Source: Bacillota bacterium (GTDB lineage: Bacteria > Bacillota > Clostridia > Lachnospirales > Lachnospiraceae). From it: a DNA stretch of 64,000 bases. This document shows, one piece after another, positions 26,975-37,321 of this stretch; position 1 is the stretch's first letter, and each line of letters opens with the position of its first letter. The notes below the pieces were generated by a model. It had not been told where the DNA came from. It made no database searches and was given only the letters and a program-made list of their open reading frames with translations. A program made the translations under genes and the position numbers. Where the stretch lies: the NCBI GenBank assembly GCA_023420085.1, contig JAEZWQ010000025.1, positions 124,001 to 188,000 on the forward strand, read 5' to 3'.

Positions 26975-29900
26975 TGGTTAAAAAGTTTGGTGAAGTATTC
27001 CATACATTAAAACTAAATGATTACCAAATTAGCTTAGTAGATAATATATATGTTGAGAAAATTAAAAAAAATGATAATTTATTAAATATCTATATAATAT
27101 CAAATACATTAATATTAAGACAAGATTTTATAAATCTCGAAAAAATAATGACAAGCGAATATAAAATTGGAATTAACATAATACCTCGATATAACCTTAA
27201 ATCAAATTATTCTTCTATTCAGATATTTGAAGCTGTTAAAGAAGATATTGCTATTGAACTAAAAAAAGAAGGGCTGCTTATGTATAAATTATTTACAGAA
27301 GCAGCATTTGATTTTTATGATGATACGCAATGGGTTGCAAAAGTTCCTAATTTATATGCTTATGAAATAAGGCTTGAAAGATTTAAATATCTCATTGAAA
27401 AGATATTTTCTGATAAATTTGGGAAAATTATAATTATAAAATTTGAACTAGTTGATATGGAAGGGGAAAAACATAGATCAACAACTATCAAAATGGATAT
27501 GATAAATATTCCAAAAGAGAAAAAAGTTACGCAGGATGTTAAGAAAGATAATATAGATGTCAACACACTTGAAACCATAAGTATGGACACTGAAAATAAA
27601 AGTACTAAAAAGAAAAACACAAAATTCTCTAAGCTTATTAAAGATAATATAGATTCAAAAACAACTAAAATCATAGATATTGGAAACATTCCTGGTAATT
27701 ATACAGTTGATATAAGCATACTTAATACTGATATTAGGGAATTAAGGTCTGGACTACATTTATTTGTTATAAGTATGACCGATTTTACAGATAGTATAGT
27801 TGGTAGGTTGTTTATAGAGGATGAAGATTTTGACTATGCATTTAAAATATTGTCAAAAGGTAACTTTCTAAGAGTGACTGGTAGATGTGATATTGATGAA
27901 TTTGATAGAGAGTTTAAATATGTTTCAATAAAGAATATTCAGTTAATTGATAGTTTCAGAAGTGACAAAACTGATAATGAGGAAATAAAAAGAATAGAGC
28001 TATGTGCTCATACTAAAATGAGTAAAATGGAAGCTGTCTGTGATATTAAACATCTTATAAATAGAGCTTATAAATGGGGGCATAAGGCTATTGCTATAAC
28101 TGATTTTGGTGTCGTTCATGGGTTTCCAAATGCTATGAATGCAGCAAAACAACTTGATGATTTTAAGGTCATTTATGGAATGTCAGCTAATATGGTAGAT
28201 GATCAAGTTAATTTTATAAGTAATCCAATAGATGCAAGTATAGATGATGAAATGGTAATTTTTGATATTGAGACTACGGGATTTAGTGCAAAATATGATA
28301 AAATCATTGAAATAGGTGCAGTAAAAATAAAAAATGGAGCACTTACAGGTGAAGTTTTTCAAGAGTTTATCAATCCTCAAAGACCACTTCCTTATGAAAT
28401 CATAAATTTAACCAAGATTACCGATGATGATTTAATACCCGCTGATACCATAGATAAGGTATTAAAAAGATTTCTTGAATTTTGTGGAGATGTACCTCTT
28501 TGTGCGCATAATGCATCTTTTGATATGAGTTTTATAAGAAAGAATGCAGAAGACTTAGGGCTTTCTATAAATAACTGTGTATTAGACACGCTGCTTCTTT
28601 CTAGAAGGCTAATAAAAGATATAAAAAATCATAAATTGGGATCTCTAGCAAAAAAGTTTAAGATTGATTTAAAACATGCACATAGAGCAAATGATGATGC
28701 TAAGGCAACTGCAGAAGTATTAATTAATTTATTAAATATTGCTAAAAATGAAGGTTGTGAAAAACTTGAAGATTTAAATAAAAAGTTGGGTATAAACGCA
28801 GAAGACAAAAAAATGATGTACCCTTTTAATGCAACATTACTTGCTAAAAATGATATAGGAAGAATTAATCTATACACATTGGTGTCTATTTCTCATTTGA
28901 AATACTTTAGAGTTAATGCTAAATTGCCAAAGACTTTAATAAATGAGTATAGAGAAGGTATTCTTATTGGAACTGGTAATATAGATGGAGAACTACAACA
29001 AGCAATATTAAAAGATACAAGTGAAGCTGAGATAGAAGAGCTGCTTAAATTTTATGACTATGTAGAGGTACAGCCTCCTAGTATATACTTAGCTGATAAT
29101 AAAAGATTTGATAGTATTGATAAGGTTCAAGAACACATTAGAAAAATTATTGAATATGCAAAGAATAACAATAAAATCATAGTAGCAACGGGAGATGTAC
29201 ATTTTATTGATGAAGAAGATGAGATATATAGGAAAATAATTAAATATGGCGATAAAAAAACATTAAAACAAGATATACCATTATTTTTTAGAACCACAAA
29301 AGAAATGCTTGATGAATTTTCATTTCTTGGAGCTAATGTAGCTAGGGAAATAGTTATATATAATACTCATATAATAAATGATATGATAGAGAATATAAGT
29401 CCGGTTAGACCAGATAAGTGCCCACCAATAATACAGGATTCAGATAAAGAACTAAGACGAATTTGTTATGATAAAGCACATAGTATCTATGGAGAAAATT
29501 TACCAGATGTTGTAAAAAATAGGCTAGAAAAAGAGTTAAACTCAATCATTGGAAATGGGTTTGCAGTAATGTATATAATTGCACAAAAGCTAGTGAAAAA
29601 ATCTAACGACGATGGTTATATTGTTGGATCGAGAGGATCTGTAGGATCGTCATTTGTCGCTACAATGGCTGGTATTACAGAAGTAAATCCTTTGCAACCT
29701 CATTACTATTGTGAAAATTGTCACTATAATGAATTTAACTCAAAGGATATAAAAGAAAATATTGGTATATGTGGTTGTGATTTGCCAGATAAAATTTGTC
29801 CAGTTTGTGGAACAAAATTAAAAAAAGAGGGATTTGATATACCTTTTGAAACCTTTTTAGGGTTTAAAGGTAATAAGGAGCCAGATATTGATTTAAATTT

Positions 29901-31320
29901 TTCGGGTGAATATCAAGCAAGAGCACATAAGGAAACTGAAAATATATTTGGTAAAGGACAAACATTTAGGGCTGGAACCATTTCTGTTGTAGCAGATAAG
30001 ACAGCATTTGGATATGTTAAGGGATATCTAGAAGAAAATGAAATAAGTAAGAGAAAATGTGAGATTGAAAGATTGGCACTGGGGGTTAGTGGTGCTAAAA
30101 AGACTACGGGACAACATCCGGGTGGAATCATAGTACTTCCTAAGGGAGAAAACATATATTCTTTTACACCTATTCAAAGACCAGCAGATGATGAAAATAG
30201 TAATATTATAACTACACATTTTGACTACCATTCAATTGATCATAACCTGCTTAAGCTTGATATACTAGGGCATGATGATCCGACAATGATAAAAAGACTT
30301 GAAGATTTAACAGGAATTGATGCGAAAACAGTGCCTTTTGATGAACCTAAGGTAATGAGTATTTTTCATTCTCCAGAAGCATTAGGAATTAGTTCAGAAG
30401 ATATTCTTGGATGTAAGGTTGGATGTAGAGGAATACCAGAATTTGGTACAGATTTTACAATTAATATGGTTATAGATACAAAACCCAAAAATTTTACTGA
30501 TTTATTAAAAATATCAGGATTAAGTCATGGAACTGATGTGTGGGTTGGTAATGCTCAGGAATTGATTAATAGTGGGAAGGCGACAATATCTGAATGCATA
30601 TGTACAAGAGATGATATAATGACTTTTCTTATTGCAATGGGATTAGATCAAGAATTAGCATTCACAATAATGGAGAGTGTTAGAAAAGGTAAAGGTCTTA
30701 AACCAGAATGGGAAGAAGAAATCAGAAATCATAATATACCTGAATGGTATATATGGTCGTGTAATAAGATAAAATATATGTTTCCTAAAGCGCATGCAGT
30801 TGCGTACGTAATGATGGCATATAGAATTGCATTTTTTAAAGTTTATTATCCACTAGAATATTATGCAGCATTTTTTAGTATAAGAGCAAGTGCATTTAAC
30901 TATAAACTTATGTGCTTAGGTAAAGCAAAACTAGAAAGCGAAATAAGAAGAATTAAAGAAATAAAAAATCCATCAAAGATAGAAAAAGATACATTAAAAG
31001 ATATGCTTATTGTACAAGAATTTTATGCAAGAGGATTTGAATTCACAAAAATTGACTTATATAAGGCTCATCATAAGGAGTTTAAAATATTCGATGGCAA
31101 GATTATGCCTTCATTATCAGTGATTGAAGGTGTTGGCGATAAGGCAGCAGCTTTAATTGTTGAAGAGGCTAATAAAGTTAAATTTATATCAAAAAATGAT
31201 TTGAAAAATAGATGTAAATTATCGAATACATGTATTGAAGTAATGAGTGAATTAGGCATATTAGAAGGCTTACCAGAAACAAATCAGATTTCTATTTTTG
31301 ATTTAGAGAACTATACATAA
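26974..31320 (+). CDS. polC: DNA polymerase III PolC-type alpha subunit with altered PHP site
   Basis: The main replicative polymerase of low-GC Gram-positives, with built-in proofreading. The 1448-residue protein (B. subtilis 1437) has an N-terminal domain, an OB fold (about 230-330), a PHP domain split by a DEDD exonuclease (FDIETTGF near 430 and later HNASFDMSFI), a zinc cluster (CENC...CPVCGTKL, about 912-950), the polymerase palm PDIDLNFSG (about 969) and helix-hairpin-helix GVGDKAA. In the PHP domain the usual ELHLHT reads ELCAHT (about 342) and the usual AITDH reads AITDF (about 374), so two predicted metal ligands are gone. The polymerase and exonuclease look intact. GGGAGGA lies before the ATG. 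Confidence 0.97.
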   Translation: MVKKFGEVFHTLKLNDYQISLVDNIYVEKIKKNDNLLNIYIISNTLILRQDFINLEKIMTSEYKIGINIIPRYNLKSNYSSIQIFEAVKEDIAIELKKEGLLMYKLFTEAAFDFYDDTQWVAKVPNLYAYEIRLERFKYLIEKIFSDKFGKIIIIKFELVDMEGEKHRSTTIKMDMINIPKEKKVTQDVKKDNIDVNTLETISMDTENKSTKKKNTKFSKLIKDNIDSKTTKIIDIGNIPGNYTVDISILNTDIRELRSGLHLFVISMTDFTDSIVGRLFIEDEDFDYAFKILSKGNFLRVTGRCDIDEFDREFKYVSIKNIQLIDSFRSDKTDNEEIKRIELCAHTKMSKMEAVCDIKHLINRAYKWGHKAIAITDFGVVHGFPNAMNAAKQLDDFKVIYGMSANMVDDQVNFISNPIDASIDDEMVIFDIETTGFSAKYDKIIEIGAVKIKNGALTGEVFQEFINPQRPLPYEIINLTKITDDDLIPADTIDKVLKRFLEFCGDVPLCAHNASFDMSFIRKNAEDLGLSINNCVLDTLLLSRRLIKDIKNHKLGSLAKKFKIDLKHAHRANDDAKATAEVLINLLNIAKNEGCEKLEDLNKKLGINAEDKKMMYPFNATLLAKNDIGRINLYTLVSISHLKYFRVNAKLPKTLINEYREGILIGTGNIDGELQQAILKDTSEAEIEELLKFYDYVEVQPPSIYLADNKRFDSIDKVQEHIRKIIEYAKNNNKIIVATGDVHFIDEEDEIYRKIIKYGDKKTLKQDIPLFFRTTKEMLDEFSFLGANVAREIVIYNTHIINDMIENISPVRPDKCPPIIQDSDKELRRICYDKAHSIYGENLPDVVKNRLEKELNSIIGNGFAVMYIIAQKLVKKSNDDGYIVGSRGSVGSSFVATMAGITEVNPLQPHYYCENCHYNEFNSKDIKENIGICGCDLPDKICPVCGTKLKKEGFDIPFETFLGFKGNKEPDIDLNFSGEYQARAHKETENIFGKGQTFRAGTISVVADKTAFGYVKGYLEENEISKRKCEIERLALGVSGAKKTTGQHPGGIIVLPKGENIYSFTPIQRPADDENSNIITTHFDYHSIDHNLLKLDILGHDDPTMIKRLEDLTGIDAKTVPFDEPKVMSIFHSPEALGISSEDILGCKVGCRGIPEFGTDFTINMVIDTKPKNFTDLLKISGLSHGTDVWVGNAQELINSGKATISECICTRDDIMTFLIAMGLDQELAFTIMESVRKGKGLKPEWEEEIRNHNIPEWYIWSCNKIKYMFPKAHAVAYVMMAYRIAFFKVYYPLEYYAAFFSIRASAFNYKLMCLGKAKLESEIRRIKEIKNPSKIEKDTLKDMLIVQEFYARGFEFTKIDLYKAHHKEFKIFDGKIMPSLSVIEGVGDKAAALIVEEANKVKFISKNDLKNRCKLSNTCIEVMSELGILEGLPETNQISIFDLENYT

Positions 31321-31368
31321 TTAATTATATATAGTATCATAGCATAAAAGAAAACAGAAAGGATTCAT

Positions 31369-34263
31369 ATGAATATAAAAGGTTATAAATTAGATTATTC
31401 AAGGAAAATAGATGATATAAATTCAGAAGGATTTGTATATACACATGAGAAAACGGGAGCTAAAGCTATTGTTATTAGCAATGATGATGATAATAAAGTT
31501 TTTTGTGTAGGGTTTAGAACACCACCAAAGAACTCTACTGGGGTTGCACACATTCTTGAGCATTCAGTTCTTTGTGGATCTAAGAAATATCCACTTAAAG
31601 ATCCATTTGTAGAGCTTGTTAAAGGATCGTTAAATACATTTTTAAATGCAATGACATACCCAGATAAAACAATATATCCTGTTGCTAGTACAAATAACAA
31701 AGACTTTAAAAATTTAATGGATGTATATTTAGATGCAGTATTTTTCCCAAACATATATGATAAAAAAGAAATATTTTTACAAGAAGGGTGGCATTATCAT
31801 TTAGAGAATCCAGAAGATGAAATTTATTATAATGGAGTCGTATATAATGAAATGAAAGGTGTATATTCAACTCCAGAAAATGTACTTTCTGAAAAATCAT
31901 CCGAAGTAATGTTACCTGATACAGTATATGGGGTATCATCAGGGGGAAATCCAAACCATATACCTGAATTGAGTTATGAAGAATTTTTAGGTTTTCATAG
32001 TCAATTTTACCATCCATCAAACTCTTATATATATTTATATGGTGATGTTGATGTAGCTGAAAGACTTGAGTATATTGCTGATAATTACTTAAATAAATTT
32101 GATAAAAAAGTGATTGATTCAACAATAAAAGATCAAAAGCCATTTGATAGTACTCATTATTCATCAGTAAATTATTCAATATCTAAAGAAGATGATAGAG
32201 AAGGAAAAGGTTATTATACTTATTCTGTTGTTATAGGGAAAAATAATGATGTAAAAAAATATATAACAGCAGAAATAGTGGCTTATGAATTAATTAATTC
32301 TCCTGCAAGTAATATTAGGAAAAATTTAATAGCATCTGGATTCGCATCAGATATTAGTGCAAATGTAGTTTCTGAATTGAATCAGATGGTTATTGAAATT
32401 ATGGCAAGTAATTGTAAAGTAGATAGTTTAAAAGAATTTGAACAATTGCTTAACAAGCTTATTATGGATGAAATAAATGCTGGATTTGATAAAACTTCTA
32501 TACTAGGAGCTATTAATAGAAAAGAATTTGCCTATAGAGAAAGTGAGTTTGGCGCAACACCTAAGGGGCTTATATATATGCTTGATATGTTTAAGGGCAT
32601 ATTATATAACAATGATAATGCTTTCATATATTTAGATAAATTACATATTTTTGATGAGCTTAAAGAGTTGACTAAAACAAGCTATTTCGAAGATTTTGTA
32701 AAAGAAATGATTATTGATAACTCATTTAAATCCCTAGTTGAGGCTACACCAAAACATGGATACAATGATGAGGTAGAAGAAAAAATAAGACAAGAGTTAA
32801 AAGAGTATAAAGAAAGTTTATCTAAAGAAGAAATTGAAGAATTAATTGAACAAAATAAGAGTCTATTAAAGTTCCAAATTGAACCTACAAGAAAAGAAGA
32901 CTTAGATAAGCTACCAAGGCTTGATAGAGAAGATTTAGACAAAGAAGCAAAAAAATTAAAAATAGATGTTAAAAATAATAATGGTGTAGAATGTGTATAT
33001 CATGATTATCAAACTAATGGGATATCATATATGAAATTAGTTTTTGAAATAAATGATGATATATGTCCTAAGAAGCTAGCAGTTTTAAGTAGATTATTAG
33101 GAAAACTTGAAACAAATAACAGTGATTATAAAGAACTTAAAAATAAAATAAATTTAACAACAGGAAAGCTACAAACATACATAAGTCAAGTAATAACAAA
33201 AGAAGGAAAAACAAGAGTATTCTTTAATGTATTTGTAAATTCAATATCTAAAAATATGAAAGAAGCAATTGATATTGTAAAAGAAATTTTATTTGATACT
33301 AAGTTTGAAGATGTACAAAGATTTAAAGAAATAATGTTAAACTTCAAACTTGATATTGAAAATGTTATTAAAGAATCAGGACATGTTGCTACTTATATAA
33401 GGGCAGGTGCTAGTATATCTCCGGGGTTATATGTGCTAGATTGTATTGAAGGTGTTAGTTTATATGATGAAATCAATGAGGTTTTAGTTAATTTTGATAA
33501 TATAGGAAGAGATTATCTAAATAGCCTAAAAAATATTCTTGATAGTATTTTACTAAAGGATAATTTAACGCTTGATTTTACAGGATCAAAAGAAGATAAT
33601 AATGAATTTATTAATATTTGCAGTAATATTGTTGGAAAATTAAATACTGGAATAAATAAATCTAAGAACTGGACAAAGGTATTAGATGATAAGAAAACTG
33701 GAATAAAAATCCCTTCACAGATTCAATTTGTTACTAGAGTTGGTAATTTTAAAGACAAGGGGCTTGAATATTCAGGAGTTTTGAATGTACTTAGGACCAT
33801 ATTATCTTATGAATATTTGTGGGAGAATGTAAGAGTTAGAGGTGGTGCATATGGATGTATGAGTAACTTTACTGCTTCTGGAATAGGATATTTAGCATCC
33901 TATAGAGATCCTAATTTAACTGAAACAAATGAAGTTTATGAAGCACTGCCAGAATGGTTAAAACAGTTTGATGTTGATGAAGATAGAATGCTTAAATATA
34001 TTATTGGTTCACTGAACAAATTTGATACACCAGTATCATCTTACCTATATGGATCAATGGCATTAAATAATTATTTTGCAGGGGTTACACATGAAGATGT
34101 ACAAAAAGAAAGAACTGAATTACTTGAATGTACAAGTGAAGATATAAAAAATTGTTACAGGTATATAGAAGCTATATTAGAATCAGAAGCATTATGTGTA
34201 ATTGGAAATGAAACTAAGATACAGGAAAATAAAGAAATGTTTGATAAGGTGAGAAGTTTATAA
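31369..34263 (+). CDS. M16C insulinase family metallopeptidase (presequence-protease-like)
   Basis: A zinc peptidase of the PreP/Cym1 group that degrades peptides within a closed chamber. The 964-residue protein has the inverted zinc motif HILEH in TGVAHILEHSVLCGSKKYP (about 57-75), with the distal Glu in VYNEMKG (about 158). The C-terminal half has the inactive partner domains, including RVRGGAYGCM (about 822), typical of the substrate-binding Arg/Tyr region. AAAGGA precedes the ATG. It begins a run with era, recO and glyQS; its stop shares a base with the era ATG. Confidence 0.94.
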   Translation: MNIKGYKLDYSRKIDDINSEGFVYTHEKTGAKAIVISNDDDNKVFCVGFRTPPKNSTGVAHILEHSVLCGSKKYPLKDPFVELVKGSLNTFLNAMTYPDKTIYPVASTNNKDFKNLMDVYLDAVFFPNIYDKKEIFLQEGWHYHLENPEDEIYYNGVVYNEMKGVYSTPENVLSEKSSEVMLPDTVYGVSSGGNPNHIPELSYEEFLGFHSQFYHPSNSYIYLYGDVDVAERLEYIADNYLNKFDKKVIDSTIKDQKPFDSTHYSSVNYSISKEDDREGKGYYTYSVVIGKNNDVKKYITAEIVAYELINSPASNIRKNLIASGFASDISANVVSELNQMVIEIMASNCKVDSLKEFEQLLNKLIMDEINAGFDKTSILGAINRKEFAYRESEFGATPKGLIYMLDMFKGILYNNDNAFIYLDKLHIFDELKELTKTSYFEDFVKEMIIDNSFKSLVEATPKHGYNDEVEEKIRQELKEYKESLSKEEIEELIEQNKSLLKFQIEPTRKEDLDKLPRLDREDLDKEAKKLKIDVKNNNGVECVYHDYQTNGISYMKLVFEINDDICPKKLAVLSRLLGKLETNNSDYKELKNKINLTTGKLQTYISQVITKEGKTRVFFNVFVNSISKNMKEAIDIVKEILFDTKFEDVQRFKEIMLNFKLDIENVIKESGHVATYIRAGASISPGLYVLDCIEGVSLYDEINEVLVNFDNIGRDYLNSLKNILDSILLKDNLTLDFTGSKEDNNEFINICSNIVGKLNTGINKSKNWTKVLDDKKTGIKIPSQIQFVTRVGNFKDKGLEYSGVLNVLRTILSYEYLWENVRVRGGAYGCMSNFTASGIGYLASYRDPNLTETNEVYEALPEWLKQFDVDEDRMLKYIIGSLNKFDTPVSSYLYGSMALNNYFAGVTHEDVQKERTELLECTSEDIKNCYRYIEAILESEALCVIGNETKIQENKEMFDKVRSL

Positions 34264-35153
34264 TGAAGTCAGGATTTGTAGCTCTTATAGGTAGATCAAA
34301 TGTTGGAAAATCTACTTTAATGAATCGAATAATAGGTGAAAAGATTGCTATAATATCAGATAAGGCACAAACAACTAGGAATAGAATTCAAACTGTATAT
34401 AATGATAACAGAGGACAGATTGTCTTTGTAGATACACCAGGATTACATAAGTCAAAAACAAGACTTGGTGATTTTATGGTAAGTGTTGCAAAACGTGCTG
34501 TAAGAGATGTTGATTTAATATTATGGCTTGTTGAACCAAATGACTTCATTGGAACTGGCGATGAAAAGGTCCTTGAAGAATTAAACAGTGTTGATGTACC
34601 TAAGATTTTAGTAATTAATAAAGTTGATACTATCCAAAAAGATGAGGTTCTTAAGGTTATTGATTTGTATTCAAAACGTTGTAAATTAGACGAAATATTT
34701 CCATTATCAGCATTAACTGGATACAATGTTGAAGAACTTGTTGATTATATTTATAAGTATTTACCTGAAGGACATCCATTTTATGATGAAGATACAATTA
34801 CTGATCAACCGATCAGACAGATTATTTCTGAATATATCAGAGAAAAAGCAATGAATAATTTAAATGACGAATTGCCTCATGGAGTAACAGTTTATATAGA
34901 TCAGATGAAACGTAGGAACAATAGAAATCTATGGGATATTGACGCAACAATTATTTGTGAGAAAGCTTCTCATAAGGGGATGATTATTGGTAAACAAGGA
35001 AGCATGCTAAAGAAAATAGGTCAAGAAGCCAGATCAGATATTGAGCATCTTTTGACATCAAAAGTTAATCTTAAGTTATGGGTTAAAGTTAAGAAAGATT
35101 GGAGAGATAGTGATTTCTTAATAAAGAATTACGGATATAATCAAGATGAATGA
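34263..35153 (+). CDS. era: GTPase Era
   Basis: Essential GTPase that binds the 3' end of 16S rRNA during 30S assembly. The 296-residue protein has G1 GRSNVGKST (10-18), the switch region with QTTRNR, G3 DTPGLHK, G4 NKVD and a C-terminal KH domain with GMIIGKQGSMLKKIG. The length is typical. It overlaps the M16C stop by one base and recO by 8 bases. Confidence 0.98.
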   Translation: MKSGFVALIGRSNVGKSTLMNRIIGEKIAIISDKAQTTRNRIQTVYNDNRGQIVFVDTPGLHKSKTRLGDFMVSVAKRAVRDVDLILWLVEPNDFIGTGDEKVLEELNSVDVPKILVINKVDTIQKDEVLKVIDLYSKRCKLDEIFPLSALTGYNVEELVDYIYKYLPEGHPFYDEDTITDQPIRQIISEYIREKAMNNLNDELPHGVTVYIDQMKRRNNRNLWDIDATIICEKASHKGMIIGKQGSMLKKIGQEARSDIEHLLTSKVNLKLWVKVKKDWRDSDFLIKNYGYNQDE

Positions 35154-35892
35154 AATTGAAACAACGGGAATAATAACTTCGGTTATGCCTACAGGCGATT
35201 ATGATAAAAGAATAGTAATTTTAACAAAAGATATTGGTAGAATAAGTGCGTTTATAAAGTTTGCAAGAAGAATAAATAGTCGTTTTATAGGTTGTTCCCG
35301 TGAGTTTGTTTGTGCGAAATTTAAATTGTACCGTGGAGGTTCAAGTTATTCCGTTATTGATATGGAAGTAATTAATTATTTTGAAGATATATTTCATGAT
35401 ATAAATAAAACTAATTATGGTATGTATTTTTTGGATATAGTTAATTATTATACAAGAGAAAATAATAATGAAACTCAGAGCTTAAAATTTCTATATAGAA
35501 CTTTTCAAGTTCTTGAAAAGGGACTCATACCATTGAAATTACAAAGGGCAATTTTTGAGTTGAAATCATTAGTTTTTATGGGTGAATATCCTAATTTTCA
35601 AGCATATCTTGATACAGGTAATAAAATAGAAAAAAGGCAGAAATATCTTTTTAGTATTGAAAAAAACGGATTAGTTGAAAGAAATGGTATAGAATTAAAC
35701 CTTGCAACATTGAAGGCAATGGATTATATTATAAGAGCAAAAACAACAGATGTTTATAGTTTCAGACTAGATACTGCATATCATAATGAGTTTATTAATA
35801 TTATTGAGAAGTATTTTAAGAAAACTATAAACTATGATTTTAAGACATTAAATGTATTTGATTGGTATGATGAGTTAAAAAATATAAGATAG
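35146..35892 (+). CDS. recO: DNA repair protein RecO, lacking zinc cysteines
   Basis: RecO loads RecA onto SSB-coated DNA with RecR. The 248-residue protein has the N-terminal OB fold ([37 protein letters not shown]) and the helical C-terminal domain. The zinc-finger cysteines found in many RecO proteins after the GYxP motif are missing ([13 protein letters not shown] here). The start overlaps era by 8 bases with no strong SD, suggesting coupling. Identity also rests on the era-recO-glyQS order. Confidence 0.88.
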   Translation: MNEIETTGIITSVMPTGDYDKRIVILTKDIGRISAFIKFARRINSRFIGCSREFVCAKFKLYRGGSSYSVIDMEVINYFEDIFHDINKTNYGMYFLDIVNYYTRENNNETQSLKFLYRTFQVLEKGLIPLKLQRAIFELKSLVFMGEYPNFQAYLDTGNKIEKRQKYLFSIEKNGLVERNGIELNLATLKAMDYIIRAKTTDVYSFRLDTAYHNEFINIIEKYFKKTINYDFKTLNVFDWYDELKNIR

Positions 35893-35902
35893 GAGCAATG
35901 AT

Positions 35903-37303
35903 ATGGAAAAAACCATGGATAAGATAGTTGCTTTAGCAAAGAGTAGAGGATTTGTATATCCAGGATCAGAAATTTATGGTGGTCTTGCTAATACATGGGA
36001 CTATGGTAATTTAGGTGTAGAATTAAAGAATAATGTAAAAAAAGCTTGGTGGCAAAAATTTATTCAGGAGAATCAGTATAATGTTGGGGTTGATTGTGCA
36101 ATATTTATGAATCCTCAGACGTGGATTGCTTCTGGACACTTAGGAGGATTTAGTGATCCTCTTATGGATTGTAAAAAATGTCATGAAAGATTTAGAGCAG
36201 ACAAGATTATAGAAGATTATGCTAAAGACAATGGTATAGAAATCGATGGTTCAGTTGATGCTTGGGAACAAGCTGAGATGGAAAGATATATTGAGAAAAA
36301 CCATATACCTTGCCCTACTTGTGGCGCACATGATTTTACAGGAATAAGATCATTTAACTTAATGTTTAAGACATTCCAAGGTGTTACAGAGGATACTCAA
36401 AATACTATATATTTAAGACCAGAAACTGCACAGGGAATATTTGTAAATTTCAAAAATGTTCAAAGAACATCTAGAAAAAAAATTCCATTTGGAATAGGTC
36501 AGATAGGTAAATCTTTTAGAAATGAAATAACACCTGGTAATTTCACATTTAGAACTCGTGAATTTGAACAGATGGAACTTGAATTTTTCTGTGAGCCAGG
36601 AACAGATCTTGACTGGTTTGCATATTGGAAAGAGTTCTGCATAAATTGGTTGAAAAATCTAGGGATAAATGAAGATGAAATTAGAGTGAGAGATCATGAT
36701 CAGGCGGAATTATCATTTTATTCAAAGGCTACGACAGATATTGAATTTTTATTTCCATTTGGATGGGGAGAACTTTGGGGAATTGCAGATAGAACAGACT
36801 ATGATTTAAGCAGACATATGGAAGTTTCGAAAGAAGATTTAACATATTTTGATGATGAAAAAAAGGAAAAATATGTACCATATGTAATAGAGCCATCATT
36901 AGGGGCAGACAGAGTTACTCTTGCATTTTTATGTTCTGCTTATGATGAGGAAGAATTAGAAGATGGAGATGTTAGGACTGTTCTACATTTTCATCCTGCT
37001 ATAGCGCCAGTAAAAGTAGGAGTACTACCTTTATCTAAAAAATTATCTGATAATGCTTTTAAAATATATGAGGACCTATCAAAATATTTTAACTGTGAAT
37101 TTGATGATAGAGGTAATATTGGTAAAAGATATAGAAGACAAGATGAGATAGGAACACCATTTTGTATAACTTATGATTTTGAATCAGAAGAAGATGGCTG
37201 TGTTACTATAAGAGATAGAGATACTATGCAACAGGTAAGAATCAAAATAGATGATTTAAGAAGATATTTTGATGAGAAGTTACAGATAGGCCCTACTAAG
37301 TAG
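35903..37303 (+). CDS. glyQS: Glycine--tRNA ligase, alpha2 type
   Basis: Charges tRNA-Gly; single-chain dimeric class. The 466-residue protein has the class II motifs ([68 protein letters not shown]) and a zinc-like CxxC pair (CKKC... CPTCGAHDF). The C-terminal anticodon-binding domain follows ([17 protein letters not shown]). AGGAG precedes the ATG. Its stop codon lies inside a small GC-rich hairpin (37292-37308). Confidence 0.97.
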   Translation: MEKTMDKIVALAKSRGFVYPGSEIYGGLANTWDYGNLGVELKNNVKKAWWQKFIQENQYNVGVDCAIFMNPQTWIASGHLGGFSDPLMDCKKCHERFRADKIIEDYAKDNGIEIDGSVDAWEQAEMERYIEKNHIPCPTCGAHDFTGIRSFNLMFKTFQGVTEDTQNTIYLRPETAQGIFVNFKNVQRTSRKKIPFGIGQIGKSFRNEITPGNFTFRTREFEQMELEFFCEPGTDLDWFAYWKEFCINWLKNLGINEDEIRVRDHDQAELSFYSKATTDIEFLFPFGWGELWGIADRTDYDLSRHMEVSKEDLTYFDDEKKEKYVPYVIEPSLGADRVTLAFLCSAYDEEELEDGDVRTVLHFHPAIAPVKVGVLPLSKKLSDNAFKIYEDLSKYFNCEFDDRGNIGKRYRRQDEIGTPFCITYDFESEEDGCVTIRDRDTMQQVRIKIDDLRRYFDEKLQIGPTK

Positions 37304-37315
37304 GGCTAGATTTTT
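37292..37315 (+). terminator. Short terminator overlapping the glyQS stop codon
   Basis: GCCCTAC (37292-37298), a 3-nt loop and GTAGGGC (37302-37308) are followed by TAGATTTTT. The glyQS stop is at 37301-37303, so the hairpin is partly within the gene. Since murC begins 14 bases later, it may cut down rather than abolish readthrough. Confidence 0.6.
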
Positions 37316-37321
37316 GGGAAT

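Noticed and set aside
31706..32179. Minus-strand open frame inside the M16C peptidase gene
   Set aside because: Antisense shadow; composition rich in Tyr, His and Leu with no family resemblance, while the plus-strand frame is a clear M16C enzyme.
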